64,000 bases of DNA, taken from positions 124,001-188,000 of the forward strand of contig CAXXHF010000003.1 in NCBI GenBank assembly GCA_963669405.2, written 5' to 3'. A program made the translations under genes and the position numbers. This stretch comes from Aureisphaera sp963669405. GTDB taxonomy: Bacteria; Bacteroidota; Bacteroidia; Flavobacteriales; Flavobacteriaceae. The notes beneath the pieces were generated by a model. It saw nothing but the letters and a program-made list of their open reading frames with translations. It searched no databases and had not been told where the DNA came from. Positions 17,701 to 25,737 of this stretch are shown piece after piece. How positions within the stretch are numbered: the stretch's first letter is position 1; the number at the start of each line of letters is the position of its first letter.

Positions 17701-18464
17701 ACAGTGGTTGGGAAGTTATGGGTTTCGGCTTTTAAGGATAGTACACTATCATACTCTTTTTTCTCGTAAAAATCTGGTTGATCCGGGCTTTTAGGGGCAA
17801 ACTGGGTCGCTTTAGGACCTTTTATAAAGGCAACGTTGTCTTTGTAGGCAGAAACAATGGTATTAGGGTGTTCCCGAGATGTTTTTTTGATGAGTTTGAA
17901 TAGGGAGGAAGGCATTTCTTCTCCATCTATTATAAAGGTGCCATTAAATATCTTGTGGCGACAATGTTCACTATTTACTTGACTGAAACCAAATACTTCA
18001 CTATCAGTAAGCTTGCGTCCCAATTTTTCAGAAAGTCGTTCCAAATATTCAATTTCATCTACATTTAAAGCCAAGCCTTCTTGAGCATTATAAGCTGAAA
18101 TATCTTCGATGTCCTGAATGGATTCGGGCTCAATGTTAATGGTATAGATATCCTGATTCAGTTGAGCATACTTTTGAGATAGCATAGGATCATAATCTGT
18201 GAAGTTCTCCGAAACCTTTTCGAACTCTTCTATTCTAATGATACCATGGATTCCCATATTTTGGGTAATCTCAACAGCATTGGTACTCCACGGAGTAATC
18301 ATAGCGGCACGTGGTCCAATAAAAAAATCCGCGATTGCGGATTGGTCTATTTTGGGTTGGTTGCCGAACAACCATATTAATTTTTGTGCGTTTTCGCTAG
18401 TGATTTCTCCAGAAGTTTGGACTGCAAACACCTTATTTTGTGCGTCTCCAAAAAAGTGAATCAT
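14790..18464 (-). CDS. purL: Phosphoribosylformylglycinamidine synthase, large single-chain form
   Basis: About 1224 residues from the preferred start. Converts FGAR, glutamine and ATP to FGAM in purine synthesis (cytoplasm). Order: PurS-like N-terminus, linker (EVFGFSQVNSEHCRHKIFNG), two AIRS-type ATP-binding halves (HDHGAGGH, GHDVASGG), and a C-terminal class I glutaminase with the nucleophile Cys in GICNGCQLFLEL and the His in SHGEGKF. An ATG 19 codons upstream (18521) also opens the frame, but a -7-like TACCTTTG lies at 18492-18485, inside that extension, and the MIHFFG start is typical of the family, so 18464 is chosen. Monocistronic. Confidence 0.95.
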   Translation of the reverse strand: MIHFFGDAQNKVFAVQTSGEITSENAQKLIWLFGNQPKIDQSAIADFFIGPRAAMITPWSTNAVEITQNMGIHGIIRIEEFEKVSENFTDYDPMLSQKYAQLNQDIYTINIEPESIQDIEDISAYNAQEGLALNVDEIEYLERLSEKLGRKLTDSEVFGFSQVNSEHCRHKIFNGTFIIDGEEMPSSLFKLIKKTSREHPNTIVSAYKDNVAFIKGPKATQFAPKSPDQPDFYEKKEYDSVLSLKAETHNFPTTVEPFNGAATGSGGEIRDRLAGGKGSLPLAGTAVYMTSYSRLEENRPWEKGMEEREWLYQTPIDILIKASNGASDFGNKFGQPLIAGSVLTFEHEEQARKLGFDKVIMLAGGVGYGKEDQALKDTPEIGDKVVILGGENYRIGMGGAAVSSADTGEFSSGIELNAIQRSNPEMQKRAANTVRALVENEENPIVSIHDHGAGGHLNCLSELVEETGGHIDLDQLPVGDPTLSAKELIGNESQERMGLVIGQKDIDLLQRIADRERSPMYQVGDVTGDGRFCFESKKTGEKPMDFALEDMFGSSPKTIMNDTSILRDYKNPQYSFANIKTYLDQVLQLEAVACKDWLTNKVDRCVGGLVAKQQCTGSLQLPLNNCGVMAIDYDNHQGIATSIGHSPVSGLIDPVAGSRNSITEALTNIVWAPLQDGLKSVSLSANWMWPCNNPGEDARLYQAVEAISDFAIGLGINVPTGKDSLSMKQKYKNDEVIAPGTVIISGTGHCSDIEKVVEPVLQKDSGSIYYINISQDDYKLGGSSFAQVCNTIGNEAPTVKDANYVATVFNSIQQLIQDGKIVAGHDVASGGLITTLLEMCYANLQTGATLDLSSLGEIDSTKLLFAENCAIVFQASEDTPVEQLLSEMNIKYHNIGSVVDGDTLSVKNQDDRLEFSVSETRDTWYKTSYLLDQKQTAGNLPKERYDNYKNQPLTYDFPSHFDGKLPASATWSSSQRKIKAAIIREKGSNSEREMAHAMYLAGFDVKDVHMTDLISGRETLEGIQFIGAVGGFSNSDVLGSAKGWAGAFLYNEKANTALKNFFNREDTLSVGICNGCQLFLELDLINPEHEKLAKMHHNDSQKHESAFTSVKIEENNSVMLGSLSGSTLGIWISHGEGKFNLPMPEEAYNIVAKYGYEGYPANPNGSDYNTAMICDKTGRHLATMPHFERSMFQWNWANYPQGRKDEVSPWLEAFVNARKWLESK

Positions 18465-18484
18465 TGGGTGTGATTTTGAAAACG

Positions 18485-18492
18485 CAAAGGTA
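18485..18492 (-). promoter_or_regulatory. -7 element of the purL promoter
   Basis: Minus-strand TACCTTTG fits TAnnTTTG and lies about 20 bp upstream of the preferred purL start. No clear TTTG was found 19 bp further upstream, so the call is moderate. Confidence 0.5.
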
Positions 18493-18624
18493 AGGAAATT
18501 TGGGAAGATGTATGTGGCCATCGTATGGTTTTTGAACAGAGTTTTGAACAGTAAGAAGAGTGATGAGTTATAGAGGAGATTTAATCAAAATGTAATATCA
18601 ATTTTAACTTTTAAATTAATTAGT

Positions 18625-18726
18625 ATGGAAAGAATTCTAAATCACGAGGAAACACCAGCACAATTTGAACAAATGAAGGCTGATCTTAAAAAAGAGATGG
18701 AAGCCAATTTGGGCCAGCTGCCATAG
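18625..18726 (+). CDS. Small protein, 33 residues, unknown
   Basis: ATG at 18625, TAG at 18724. The predicted peptide starts MERILNHEETPAQFEQ and continues as a charged, probably helical stretch rich in Glu, Lys and Gln, ending in LGQLP. A terminator hairpin overlaps the stop codon, which is what the end of a compact gene would look like. It lies divergently from purL and convergently with the response regulator gene. No function can be assigned; the composition is protein-like but the length makes the call tentative. Confidence 0.5.
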   Translation: MERILNHEETPAQFEQMKADLKKEMEANLGQLP

Positions 18727-18746
18727 TTGTGGCAGGGGCTTTTTTA
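18718..18746 (+). terminator. Intrinsic terminator overlapping the small ORF stop
   Basis: Stem CTGCCA/TGGCAG (18718-18723 and 18730-18735) followed by GGGC and six Ts. The TAG stop of the small ORF lies in the loop. Confidence 0.65.
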
Positions 18747-19409
18747 ATAAATCTTCGAAATCTGTACGATTTCATTTTGCAGTGCGAAAACCACCAAGCC
18801 AGCCACATTTTTGCAATTCAATTTAGACAAGAGGTTGTTGCGGTGTCCATCTACAGTCCTTGGACTAATAAACAGCTTTTCGGCAATTTCTGGGGCTGTG
18901 TATTGTTCACAGATAAGTTGTAAAATCTCTACTTCCCTTGTGGTTAAATCAAATGAAAACTGAGCCTTCGGTTTTTGTTTTAACATAATGTTTTCCCGAA
19001 TAATGGCCATGACTTCATTATTGTAGTGAAATCCTTTGGAATATACGGACTGTATTGTTTCTGCTACTTCTTGTGGTTGTGAGTTTTTTGGCAAATAGGC
19101 GACAGCAGAGAGCTCAATCATATTAATAATAAAAGCACGGCTAAAGTGAGTAGAGAGTACAATTATTTTAACATTGGGGTAATCCGTCCTAATTACTTTG
19201 GCTACTTCAATGCCATTCATCTCTGGCATTTTTAAGTCGAGAAGTAAGATATGCGGTAATTTTTCTGAATTTTTCAGTTTATGAAGTAGGTCAACTCCGT
19301 TTTCTGCTTCTAAATCTACTTGTATTCCTTTGTATCCATTCAACAATAGTTTCATTCCTTTTCTAAAAAGGGCTTCGTCATCGGCTATGGCAATACTAAT
19401 GTGTCCCAT
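18744..19409 (-). CDS. NarL/FixJ-family response regulator
   Basis: 221 residues. Receiver domain at residues 1-120: acidic pair in IAIADDEALF, phosphoacceptor Asp in ILLLDLKMPEMNG, Thr in IIVLSTH, Lys in AYLPKNS. C-terminal LuxR helix-turn-helix at 150-215 (LTTREVEILQLICEQYTAPE, ISPRTVDGHRNNLLSKL). The gene begins one base after the stop of the histidine kinase, so the two are cotranscribed and form a cognate pair. Targets are unknown. Confidence 0.95.
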   Translation of the reverse strand: MGHISIAIADDEALFRKGMKLLLNGYKGIQVDLEAENGVDLLHKLKNSEKLPHILLLDLKMPEMNGIEVAKVIRTDYPNVKIIVLSTHFSRAFIINMIELSAVAYLPKNSQPQEVAETIQSVYSKGFHYNNEVMAIIRENIMLKQKPKAQFSFDLTTREVEILQLICEQYTAPEIAEKLFISPRTVDGHRNNLLSKLNCKNVAGLVVFALQNEIVQISKIY

Positions 19410-19410
19410 A

Positions 19411-20244
19411 CTAACTAATTTTGGTATTCATACTTTGGGAACGTGATATATCTACTTTCATAGTTACCCCATTTCCTGGGGACGAATGAAAGGAGTAGTT
19501 GGCCTTAATCATGTGGAGTCGACTTTCAATATTTTTCATTCCAAGCCCCTTTCGATGTTCAAAATTGTCCATGTTGAATCCCTTACCATTGTCATGGTAT
19601 TCTAATTTAATGTAAGATGCTCCAGGCCATAATTTTATATTAATTTCTGTTGCCTTTCCATGCCGTATAGAGTTATTAATGAGCTCTTGCAACACCCTAA
19701 AGAGATTCAATTCAATGATTTTGTCCTGAATATTGTTTTCAGCTTCCATGGGCGCGAAATGAATATATACATCATCCATTTTATTGAAACCATGCTGTAG
19801 TTCTCGTATTGCTTCTACCAAACCAAACTCTTCTAAGGTAGGTGGTAAAAGTTCATGAGAGATAAGTCTGATGGAATCTATGGTAGTATTGATGACAGAT
19901 TCTACTTCGTCGGTTATAGCATCTACATCTTCGTTATGATTACTATGTTCCTTAAGGCGACAAATATTGAGGAAAATGACATTGAGTTTGGACCCAATTT
20001 CGTCATGCAAATCTCGGGCAATTCGCTTTCTCTCACCTTCTTGAGTAAGAATTGTGCTGTGCAACAAATCTTCTTGGTGTTGATATGCCAACTCTTGGTT
20101 GTGCATCTTTTGTTTTAGGATTTTTTTCTGAGAATGATTTGCATACAGAACAAAAGCCATCGCAAAAGCGAGCATGATAAGTATCCCTATCGCAATCAAG
20201 GTGACAAATGATTTTTCCTGAAAAAAGCTATCCAAACTCCCCAT
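19411..20244 (-). CDS. Sensor histidine kinase (HisKA_3 / NarL partner type)
   Basis: 277 residues from ATG 20244 (MGSLDSFF). One N-terminal transmembrane helix (TLIAIGILIMLAFAMAFVLY), coiled coil, HisKA_3 phosphoacceptor motif RKRIARDLHDEIGSKLN (about residue 85), and a HATPase with ELINNSIRHG (N box) and GKGFNMDN, GLGMKNIESRL (G boxes). It lacks a large sensor domain, so input may come from the membrane itself or from the overlapping upstream membrane protein. An earlier ATG at 20292 would deepen the overlap with the preceding gene and adds no conserved sequence. The overlap with that gene is still 49 bp. Confidence 0.93.
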   Translation of the reverse strand: MGSLDSFFQEKSFVTLIAIGILIMLAFAMAFVLYANHSQKKILKQKMHNQELAYQHQEDLLHSTILTQEGERKRIARDLHDEIGSKLNVIFLNICRLKEHSNHNEDVDAITDEVESVINTTIDSIRLISHELLPPTLEEFGLVEAIRELQHGFNKMDDVYIHFAPMEAENNIQDKIIELNLFRVLQELINNSIRHGKATEINIKLWPGASYIKLEYHDNGKGFNMDNFEHRKGLGMKNIESRLHMIKANYSFHSSPGNGVTMKVDISRSQSMNTKIS

Positions 20245-20876
20245 AGAATAAGCAATTGAAAAATAACATTTAAAATAGCGTTGAACGCCCAAAAAATGAT
20301 GTAGGTCTCTGTGTTTTCGAAAGAAATTTTACTACACATAAAGATAAACAAACTTCCCGAATAGTATACCATAATAGCAGAATTGATCAAGCGAAGGCTT
20401 TTTGCAATCTGATTGGAAACTAACTGATTCTCTACAAGGTTATAAAAGTATAGTACTGAATAACTGATTATGATTACCTGTACCAACGTCTTGGCAATCG
20501 TATTAAAACCATAGATATTTTGGAAAAATGCAGAGTTCAGTATAATGATAGTTGAAATTCCCAGCACAAAATAGCTGAAATAGGTTTGAAACAATTTTGG
20601 TTTGTGCAATAAACTCTTGTAGAAATATGAAAACAGTAAAAACTCCCCCAACGTATAGATATGCAGTAGGGGGAGGTTGTTCTGACCTAATTTCATAAAT
20701 GTAATGGCTAGTATTTCAATTAGAAGGTTCCAGATTAAAAAATAAAACAGCCTTTTAAATGGTGCATTGAGCTTTTTAATTGCTACTATGCAAAAAATAA
20801 TATTCACAGCAACAAGAAAAGGCGCTAGTCTTGAGGCAATACTATTTATTAAATTAATTGTTGAGCCAAAATCCAT
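20196..20876 (-). CDS. Multi-pass membrane protein, unknown function
   Basis: 226 residues with about seven hydrophobic helices (for example LAPFLVAVNIIFCIVAI, FYFLIWNLLIEILAITFM, YFSYFVLGISTIIILNSAFF, IIFWAFNAILNVIFQLLILW). No family recognised. Its 3' end overlaps the start of the histidine kinase gene, so translation is probably coupled; it may provide the sensory input the short kinase lacks (inference). Confidence 0.85.
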   Translation of the reverse strand: MDFGSTINLINSIASRLAPFLVAVNIIFCIVAIKKLNAPFKRLFYFLIWNLLIEILAITFMKLGQNNLPLLHIYTLGEFLLFSYFYKSLLHKPKLFQTYFSYFVLGISTIIILNSAFFQNIYGFNTIAKTLVQVIIISYSVLYFYNLVENQLVSNQIAKSLRLINSAIMVYYSGSLFIFMCSKISFENTETYIIFWAFNAILNVIFQLLILWGVWIAFFRKNHLSP

Positions 20877-20922
20877 TCATGTTTTATTTATCGATACTAA
20901 GTTACGTTGAATTTATACGTTG

Positions 20923-21375
20923 TTAAAGATGAGGACAAGAAGTTGGACAAGGATTTGTAAAATCGAAATAAATCCATGGAGTAGTGGGATCTTCATCTGG
21001 AACAGAGGTCGATTTTAATGCAAAGACCACCTCGGTACTGTCGTTTGGCATAATAGCTAACATGGCATAGAGTTCATCTGTATTACAATTTGACATATCT
21101 AAAATTTCCTTTAACTCGGCCAAATCAACTTTTGCGCCATATATAAGTGATTTTTCAATACTACCGCCAAGTGAAGTATTCTTTAAATCATTTTTAACAT
21201 CTTTGATATAGCTATTATAACTATCTATGCAATGAGTAGCTAAGGTATCTGGGATCTGGTAAGAGCGGTGTGGGGTTTTGGCGCAGATATTTTTATTGCC
21301 ATCATTATTATTGCAAGATGAAAAGGCAATAATAAAAACACTGCAGATAAACGCGTAAAGAATTGTTGATTTCAT
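20923..21375 (-). CDS. Putative lipoprotein, unknown function
   Basis: 150 residues from ATG 21375. A lipobox (IIAFSSC) follows a hydrophobic helix, so the mature protein should be lipid-anchored at the Cys. The rest contains a few Cys residues and a motif-poor sequence (SYIKDVKNDLKNTSLGGSIE; DLAELKEILDMSNC). An ATG 16 codons further upstream adds only a polar leader that would spoil the signal peptide. It lies 46 bp upstream of the membrane-protein/kinase/regulator operon and may be cotranscribed with it. The region upstream carries 22-bp phased repeats. Confidence 0.8.
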   Translation of the reverse strand: MKSTILYAFICSVFIIAFSSCNNNDGNKNICAKTPHRSYQIPDTLATHCIDSYNSYIKDVKNDLKNTSLGGSIEKSLIYGAKVDLAELKEILDMSNCNTDELYAMLAIMPNDSTEVVFALKSTSVPDEDPTTPWIYFDFTNPCPTSCPHL

Positions 21376-21463
21376 GATTGTCGGTTTTATGGTTTCTGAT
21401 TTTGTTTTTCTGAAAGTACTCAATTATCCTTTTCATATTAAGAACAACGTTTCAAAACAGGTT

Positions 21464-21540
21464 GATCTACCTAGTCATTCCCGTAGATTTACCTATCCTT
21501 AGAAGTTTTTTTCCTATGTGTTTTAGGCTATTTTACCTGT
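21464..21540 (-). promoter_or_regulatory. Phased direct repeats upstream of the lipoprotein / two-component operon
   Basis: GATCTACCTA (21464) and GATTTACCTA (21486) are 22 bp apart. A weaker TTTTTCCTAT (21508) and TATTTTACCTG (21529) continue the series; the CC of each repeat falls at 21470, 21492, 21513 and 21536, about two helical turns apart. Such spacing is typical of tandem sites for response regulators, for example LytTR type. They lie about 90-165 bp upstream of the lipoprotein start on the minus strand. Confidence 0.45.
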
Positions 21541-21810
21541 TTTTAAAAATGAGCAGATAAGCACTTACACCGTGTTATGGTGTATTAGATATTTGTCCTG
21601 TATTCAAAATAGAGTAGGTGAAACGCTAACATGTAAACATAAAAAAAGCCCAGTCTATATTTAAGACTCATTACCTGAAGGAAATGTTGTATTTCCCACT
21701 TTTTTAAAGCATAGTGGGTTTTCATAATTTAATCTTAATTTTTAAGAATGCCCTAACATATACACTTCCTTATCCACTATTTTTTAGTAATTTTCTAAAA
21801 AAATTGCTAC
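21541..21810. other. Intergenic region before the accessory cluster
   Basis: No gene seen. It contains an inverted repeat TACACC-N7-GGTGTA (21566-21584) and a second one, CCCACT...AGTGGG (about 21697-21720). The last 60 bp before the ATG at 21811 are very AT-rich and probably hold the promoter, but no clear TTTG/TAnnTTTG pair was found. Confidence 0.4.
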
Positions 21811-22713
21811 ATGAATTCTCTTAAGACTTTATTGTACTTTTCTATCTTTAATTACCCTTTAAAGAAGGATGAAATATATAGTTTTTCTTCTCTGGAGAAT
21901 AAAATGATGTTAGAGTCAGAACTTTCTCATCTGGTTGACCATAAGGTTATTTTTAAAATAGACGATTATTATTTGTGTTTGGAAAAGGAGAGCTTAGTTA
22001 GAAGAAGAATACTGGGCAATAAAATGGCAGAAGAGATATTTCCCAAAGCCAAAAGAATATCAAAGTTTATTGCAAAATTTCCCTTTGTTAGGGGAGTGGG
22101 TATCTCTGGGGCCCTATCTAAAGGATATCATGATGAAAATAGTGATATAGACTTTTTCATTATTACCAAACCTGAAAGGTTATGGATAGCCAGAACACTA
22201 TTGATTTTATATAAGAAGATTTTTTTATTCAATTCTAGAAAACACTTTTGTGTAAATTATTTTGTGGCAAGTAATACTTTGGAAATAGCCGAAAAAAACA
22301 AATTTACCGCTACAGAACTCATAACATTGATTCCTATGTGCGGAAAAGAAGTCTTCCAAACATTTTATGCTGAAAATAGTTGGGCCAAAGAATACTATCC
22401 TAATTATGATAAAAACAAGTTTCAGGTAAGTGACCCCAAAAAACCCATATTGAGCAAATTGATTGAGACTATTTTAAAAAACTCTTTTGGGGCTTTTGTA
22501 GATCGGTTTTTATTGAAATTGACTTATCGTAAGTGGAAACGAAAATTTAAGTTTATTGGCAAGGAAGATTTTGATATTGCTATGAAATCAACTAAAAACG
22601 TATCAAAACACCATCCTCAGAATTTTCAGAAAAAAGTAATTGATACCTTAAACGAAAAGTATTCCAGTATAGAGAATAGACATAATATAACGTTAGAACC
22701 GGAACATGCTTGA
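21811..22713 (+). CDS. Nucleotidyltransferase-fold protein
   Basis: 300 residues. Residues 1-75 look like a winged-helix-type N-terminus. The nucleotidyltransferase signature is at about 95-120: GISGALSKG (glycine-serine turn) followed by DENSDIDFFII, supplying the paired metal-binding Asp residues. The rest is helical and not recognised. It could transfer a nucleotide or nucleotidyl sugar to a small molecule or protein. First gene of a tight plus-strand operon; its end overlaps the radical SAM start by 8 bp. Confidence 0.8.
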   Translation: MNSLKTLLYFSIFNYPLKKDEIYSFSSLENKMMLESELSHLVDHKVIFKIDDYYLCLEKESLVRRRILGNKMAEEIFPKAKRISKFIAKFPFVRGVGISGALSKGYHDENSDIDFFIITKPERLWIARTLLILYKKIFLFNSRKHFCVNYFVASNTLEIAEKNKFTATELITLIPMCGKEVFQTFYAENSWAKEYYPNYDKNKFQVSDPKKPILSKLIETILKNSFGAFVDRFLLKLTYRKWKRKFKFIGKEDFDIAMKSTKNVSKHHPQNFQKKVIDTLNEKYSSIENRHNITLEPEHA

Positions 22714-24169
22714 TATTGCCTTTTCTCACTCGTATTTCTACAAGTTTGACCAGAAACAATGGAAAAATAGAACACCCTATCCACCATTGGGGACACTTTA
22801 TGCTGCATCCTATTTACGAGAAGGTGGTTATAAGGTTGGCTTATATGATACCAACCTTTTAGACGGTCCTTCTGGAATACAATCTTATTTAGAATTACAC
22901 CAACCTAAAATGGTTGTACTGTATGATGATGGGTTTAATTATCTCACAAAAATGTGTCTAACTACCATGCGTGAGGCTGCTTTTGAAATGATTAAAATTG
23001 CCAAAGATTTACAGTGTACTGTTGTTGTATGTAGTTCGGACGCTACAGATCATTATGAAAAATATTTGGAAGCTGGCGGGGATTATGTCATTCAGGGAGA
23101 AGGAGAAATAACTCTTAAAGAATTGGTAGATGCCATTAATGCTGAAGGTTATATAGAGCATATTCAAGGCATTGTTTACAAAAAGAATGATGAGATTATT
23201 GTAAACCCAAAGCGTGCTGTAATTAGGGACTTAGATGAGTTCCCTTTGCCTGCTTGGGATTTGGTGGATATAGATTCTTATAGAGAAGTGTGGGAATCTG
23301 GTGGAAAAGAATTTACACTGAACCTAGTGACCACTCGCGGATGTCCTTATAAGTGTAATTGGTGTGCAAAGCCCATTTATGGCAATCGGTATAATTCGCA
23401 CTCTCCAGAATACATTGTAAAACATATTCAGTATTTAAAAACCCATTTCAATGTTTCCCGCTTTTGGATGTGTGATGATATTTTTGGATTGAAACCCAAT
23501 TGGGTTCAACAATTCAACAAAGAGCTTAAACGGGAAGATCTTAGTATATCCTATTATATACAAAGTAGGGTTGATTTATTATTGAAGGATGACACGATAG
23601 ACGCCCTCTATGAAAGTGGATTGGAAGAGGTTTGGGTTGGAGCAGAAAGTGGTTCGCAAAAGATCTTGGATGCGATGGATAAGGGAACCACTGTAGCACA
23701 AATCTATAAAGCAACACAATTGCTGAAAGAGAAAAAAATCCGTGTTGCATTTTTCATTCAATTTGGTTATTTGGGAGAAACCAAAGAGGACATTGCCAAA
23801 ACAATTACGATGATCAAGGAATTGCTACCCGATAATTTGGGGATTTCCGTTTCCTATCCGCTACCTGGAACCAAGTTTTATGAGAAGGTTAAAGACGATT
23901 TAAAATTAAAGGCCAACTGGACTGATTCTGATGATTTGGCAATGATGTTTAAAGGAACCTTCAATTCTAAATACTATAAAAAACTGCATCGGTATGTGCA
24001 TAAAGAATACCGTAAGAGCCAAGCCATAAGAATATTTAAAGAGTTTTTTAGAAAACCCTATATGCTATCCCTTTCAAAAGTAAGATCTATGGCGCTTTAT
24101 ATGTATTATGCACCTAGTGCCTATTTCAATCGTTTTCAATTGAGATATCTTCAGCATAACAATAACTAA
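22706..24169 (+). CDS. B12-binding radical SAM protein
   Basis: 487 residues. Residues 1-160 form a cobalamin-binding-like Rossmann domain (PPLGTLYAASYLREGGYKV; GDYVIQGEGEITLKEL). The radical SAM core follows with the iron-sulfur motif CPYKCNWC (CxxxCxxC, about residue 212) and the downstream GLEEVWVGAESGS and SYPLPGTKFYEKV strands typical of the BchE/methylase class. The C-terminus is helical and basic. The DxHxxG cobalamin motif is not obvious. Likely chemistry: radical methylation or cyclisation of a small molecule or lipid. Part of the operon with the nucleotidyltransferase (8-bp overlap) and double methyltransferase (1-bp gap). Confidence 0.9.
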   Translation: MLDIAFSHSYFYKFDQKQWKNRTPYPPLGTLYAASYLREGGYKVGLYDTNLLDGPSGIQSYLELHQPKMVVLYDDGFNYLTKMCLTTMREAAFEMIKIAKDLQCTVVVCSSDATDHYEKYLEAGGDYVIQGEGEITLKELVDAINAEGYIEHIQGIVYKKNDEIIVNPKRAVIRDLDEFPLPAWDLVDIDSYREVWESGGKEFTLNLVTTRGCPYKCNWCAKPIYGNRYNSHSPEYIVKHIQYLKTHFNVSRFWMCDDIFGLKPNWVQQFNKELKREDLSISYYIQSRVDLLLKDDTIDALYESGLEEVWVGAESGSQKILDAMDKGTTVAQIYKATQLLKEKKIRVAFFIQFGYLGETKEDIAKTITMIKELLPDNLGISVSYPLPGTKFYEKVKDDLKLKANWTDSDDLAMMFKGTFNSKYYKKLHRYVHKEYRKSQAIRIFKEFFRKPYMLSLSKVRSMALYMYYAPSAYFNRFQLRYLQHNNN

Positions 24170-24170
24170 A

Positions 24171-25727
24171 GTGACTTTCGTTAGCCCACAAATAATAAAA
24201 AATGGTGTTGTTTTCTACACTGAAGAAGAGAATGGGTTTAGTGCTTCATATCTAGCTGCTAGAGATAAGGAAGGGAGGATTGTAAGCGATACAGAGTTGT
24301 CCTTGTTGCCAAATATGGTGAAGGGTACTAGAAATGCAGATGAATGGCTCCTTCGAAAAAAATCTACAAAACGATTTATTGATTATATAAAGACAAAACC
24401 AACTATTTCTATCCTGGACGTGGGTTGTGGCAATGGGTGGTTTAGCAATCTAATGGCCTTGAATAACAATAAGGTTATAGGGCTAGATATTAATATTCCT
24501 GAATTGGAACAAGCTGCAAGGGTTTTTAAAAAAGAAAACCTTCAGTTTGTATATGGGGATTTATTCAAAATAGATGCACCATTCAAAAATCAGTTTAATA
24601 TCATTGTTCTTAACGCAAGTGTTCAATATTTTGAAGATTTCGAAGCCTTATTAAGTCAACTAAAAAAGTTTCTTACAGCAAATGGTGAGATACATATTAT
24701 TGACAGTCCTTTTTATGACCTTAATGAAGTAGCCCATGCCAAGAAGAGGACCGAAGATTATTATAGTAAACTAGGTTTTCCTGAAATGGCTAAGTACTAT
24801 TTTCACCACTCCATAGACGTAATCAAAGATTTCAAGATTCTACATCGTTCAAAAAATGACATTTGGAGTAAGTTTTTAGGAAGAAAAGATATTCCATTTC
24901 CTTGGGTGTGTTTTTATAACGAAACAGCTACAAATGCTATAAAAAAAGGGTTTTCCAATATTGCTCAAGATTATGAGGCGTTAGATGAAACCTCTGGTTT
25001 GGTTTATTGGATGCGCGAACGAATTAGGAAAAATTTTGCCAAAACACGAATAGGCGACAATCATATCTTGGAAATTAATTGCGGCTCAGGAATCGATGCT
25101 GTTTATTTTGCCAAAAAAGGATACAAGGTTCATGCAACAGACATTGCCGAAGGAATGGTGAGTTACATTGCATCTAAGATAGCTTCAGAGAAATTGGAAG
25201 GGCAATTAGCATGTGAGTTACTTTCCTTTGAAGATCTACATACGTTAAAAGGAAAAGAGTTTACCCATGTTTTTTCAAATTTTGGAGGATTGAATTGCAG
25301 TCCCTTACATGAACTAAAAAGTGTGTTTGGTTCATTTAAAGAAGTCTTAGCTCCCAAAGGGCGTATTACATTGGTCATTATGCCCAAGATCTGCATCTGG
25401 GAGTTTTTAAAAATACTGAAAGGAGACAGGACTGCTTTCCGAAGGCTTAAGAAGAAAGGAGTTTTGGCAAATATTAAGGGAGAGAAGGTGAGAACTTATT
25501 ATCATAGTGCTAGGGAAATAAAAAAAATGCTCGCAACAGATTTTACAGACTTTAGAATTGAAAATATCTGCTTTTTGGCTCCCACGGGGAATCACCTTCA
25601 GTTTTATGAAAAGCATCCCTTTTTGTTTAAAATCCTAAGTAGCTTGGATACAATGACCAATAAAATTCCCTTCTTAAGAGGGTATGGAGATTATTATATC
25701 ATTTCTGCTAAAAAAAAACTCCTTTAA
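24171..25727 (+). CDS. Protein with two fused SAM-dependent methyltransferase domains
   Basis: 518 residues, GTG start one base after the stop of the radical SAM gene. Two class I methyltransferase domains are visible. Domain 1 has motif I ILDVGCGNGWFSN (about residue 80) and a post-I acidic VIGLDINIPE. Domain 2 has ILEINCGSGIDAVYFA (about 295) and VHATDIAEGMV. Motif I of domain 2 is degenerate (NCGSG), but the SAM-binding glycines remain. The fusion suggests two methylations, or one catalytic and one structural domain. Its substrate is probably shared with the radical SAM protein (inference). Confidence 0.9.
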   Translation: MTFVSPQIIKNGVVFYTEEENGFSASYLAARDKEGRIVSDTELSLLPNMVKGTRNADEWLLRKKSTKRFIDYIKTKPTISILDVGCGNGWFSNLMALNNNKVIGLDINIPELEQAARVFKKENLQFVYGDLFKIDAPFKNQFNIIVLNASVQYFEDFEALLSQLKKFLTANGEIHIIDSPFYDLNEVAHAKKRTEDYYSKLGFPEMAKYYFHHSIDVIKDFKILHRSKNDIWSKFLGRKDIPFPWVCFYNETATNAIKKGFSNIAQDYEALDETSGLVYWMRERIRKNFAKTRIGDNHILEINCGSGIDAVYFAKKGYKVHATDIAEGMVSYIASKIASEKLEGQLACELLSFEDLHTLKGKEFTHVFSNFGGLNCSPLHELKSVFGSFKEVLAPKGRITLVIMPKICIWEFLKILKGDRTAFRRLKKKGVLANIKGEKVRTYYHSAREIKKMLATDFTDFRIENICFLAPTGNHLQFYEKHPFLFKILSSLDTMTNKIPFLRGYGDYYIISAKKKLL

Positions 25728-25737
25728 AAAATTAATC

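Noticed and set aside
18465..18521. ATG at 18521 as the purL start
   Set aside because: The added 19 residues are not typical of the family and overlap a -7-like promoter element.
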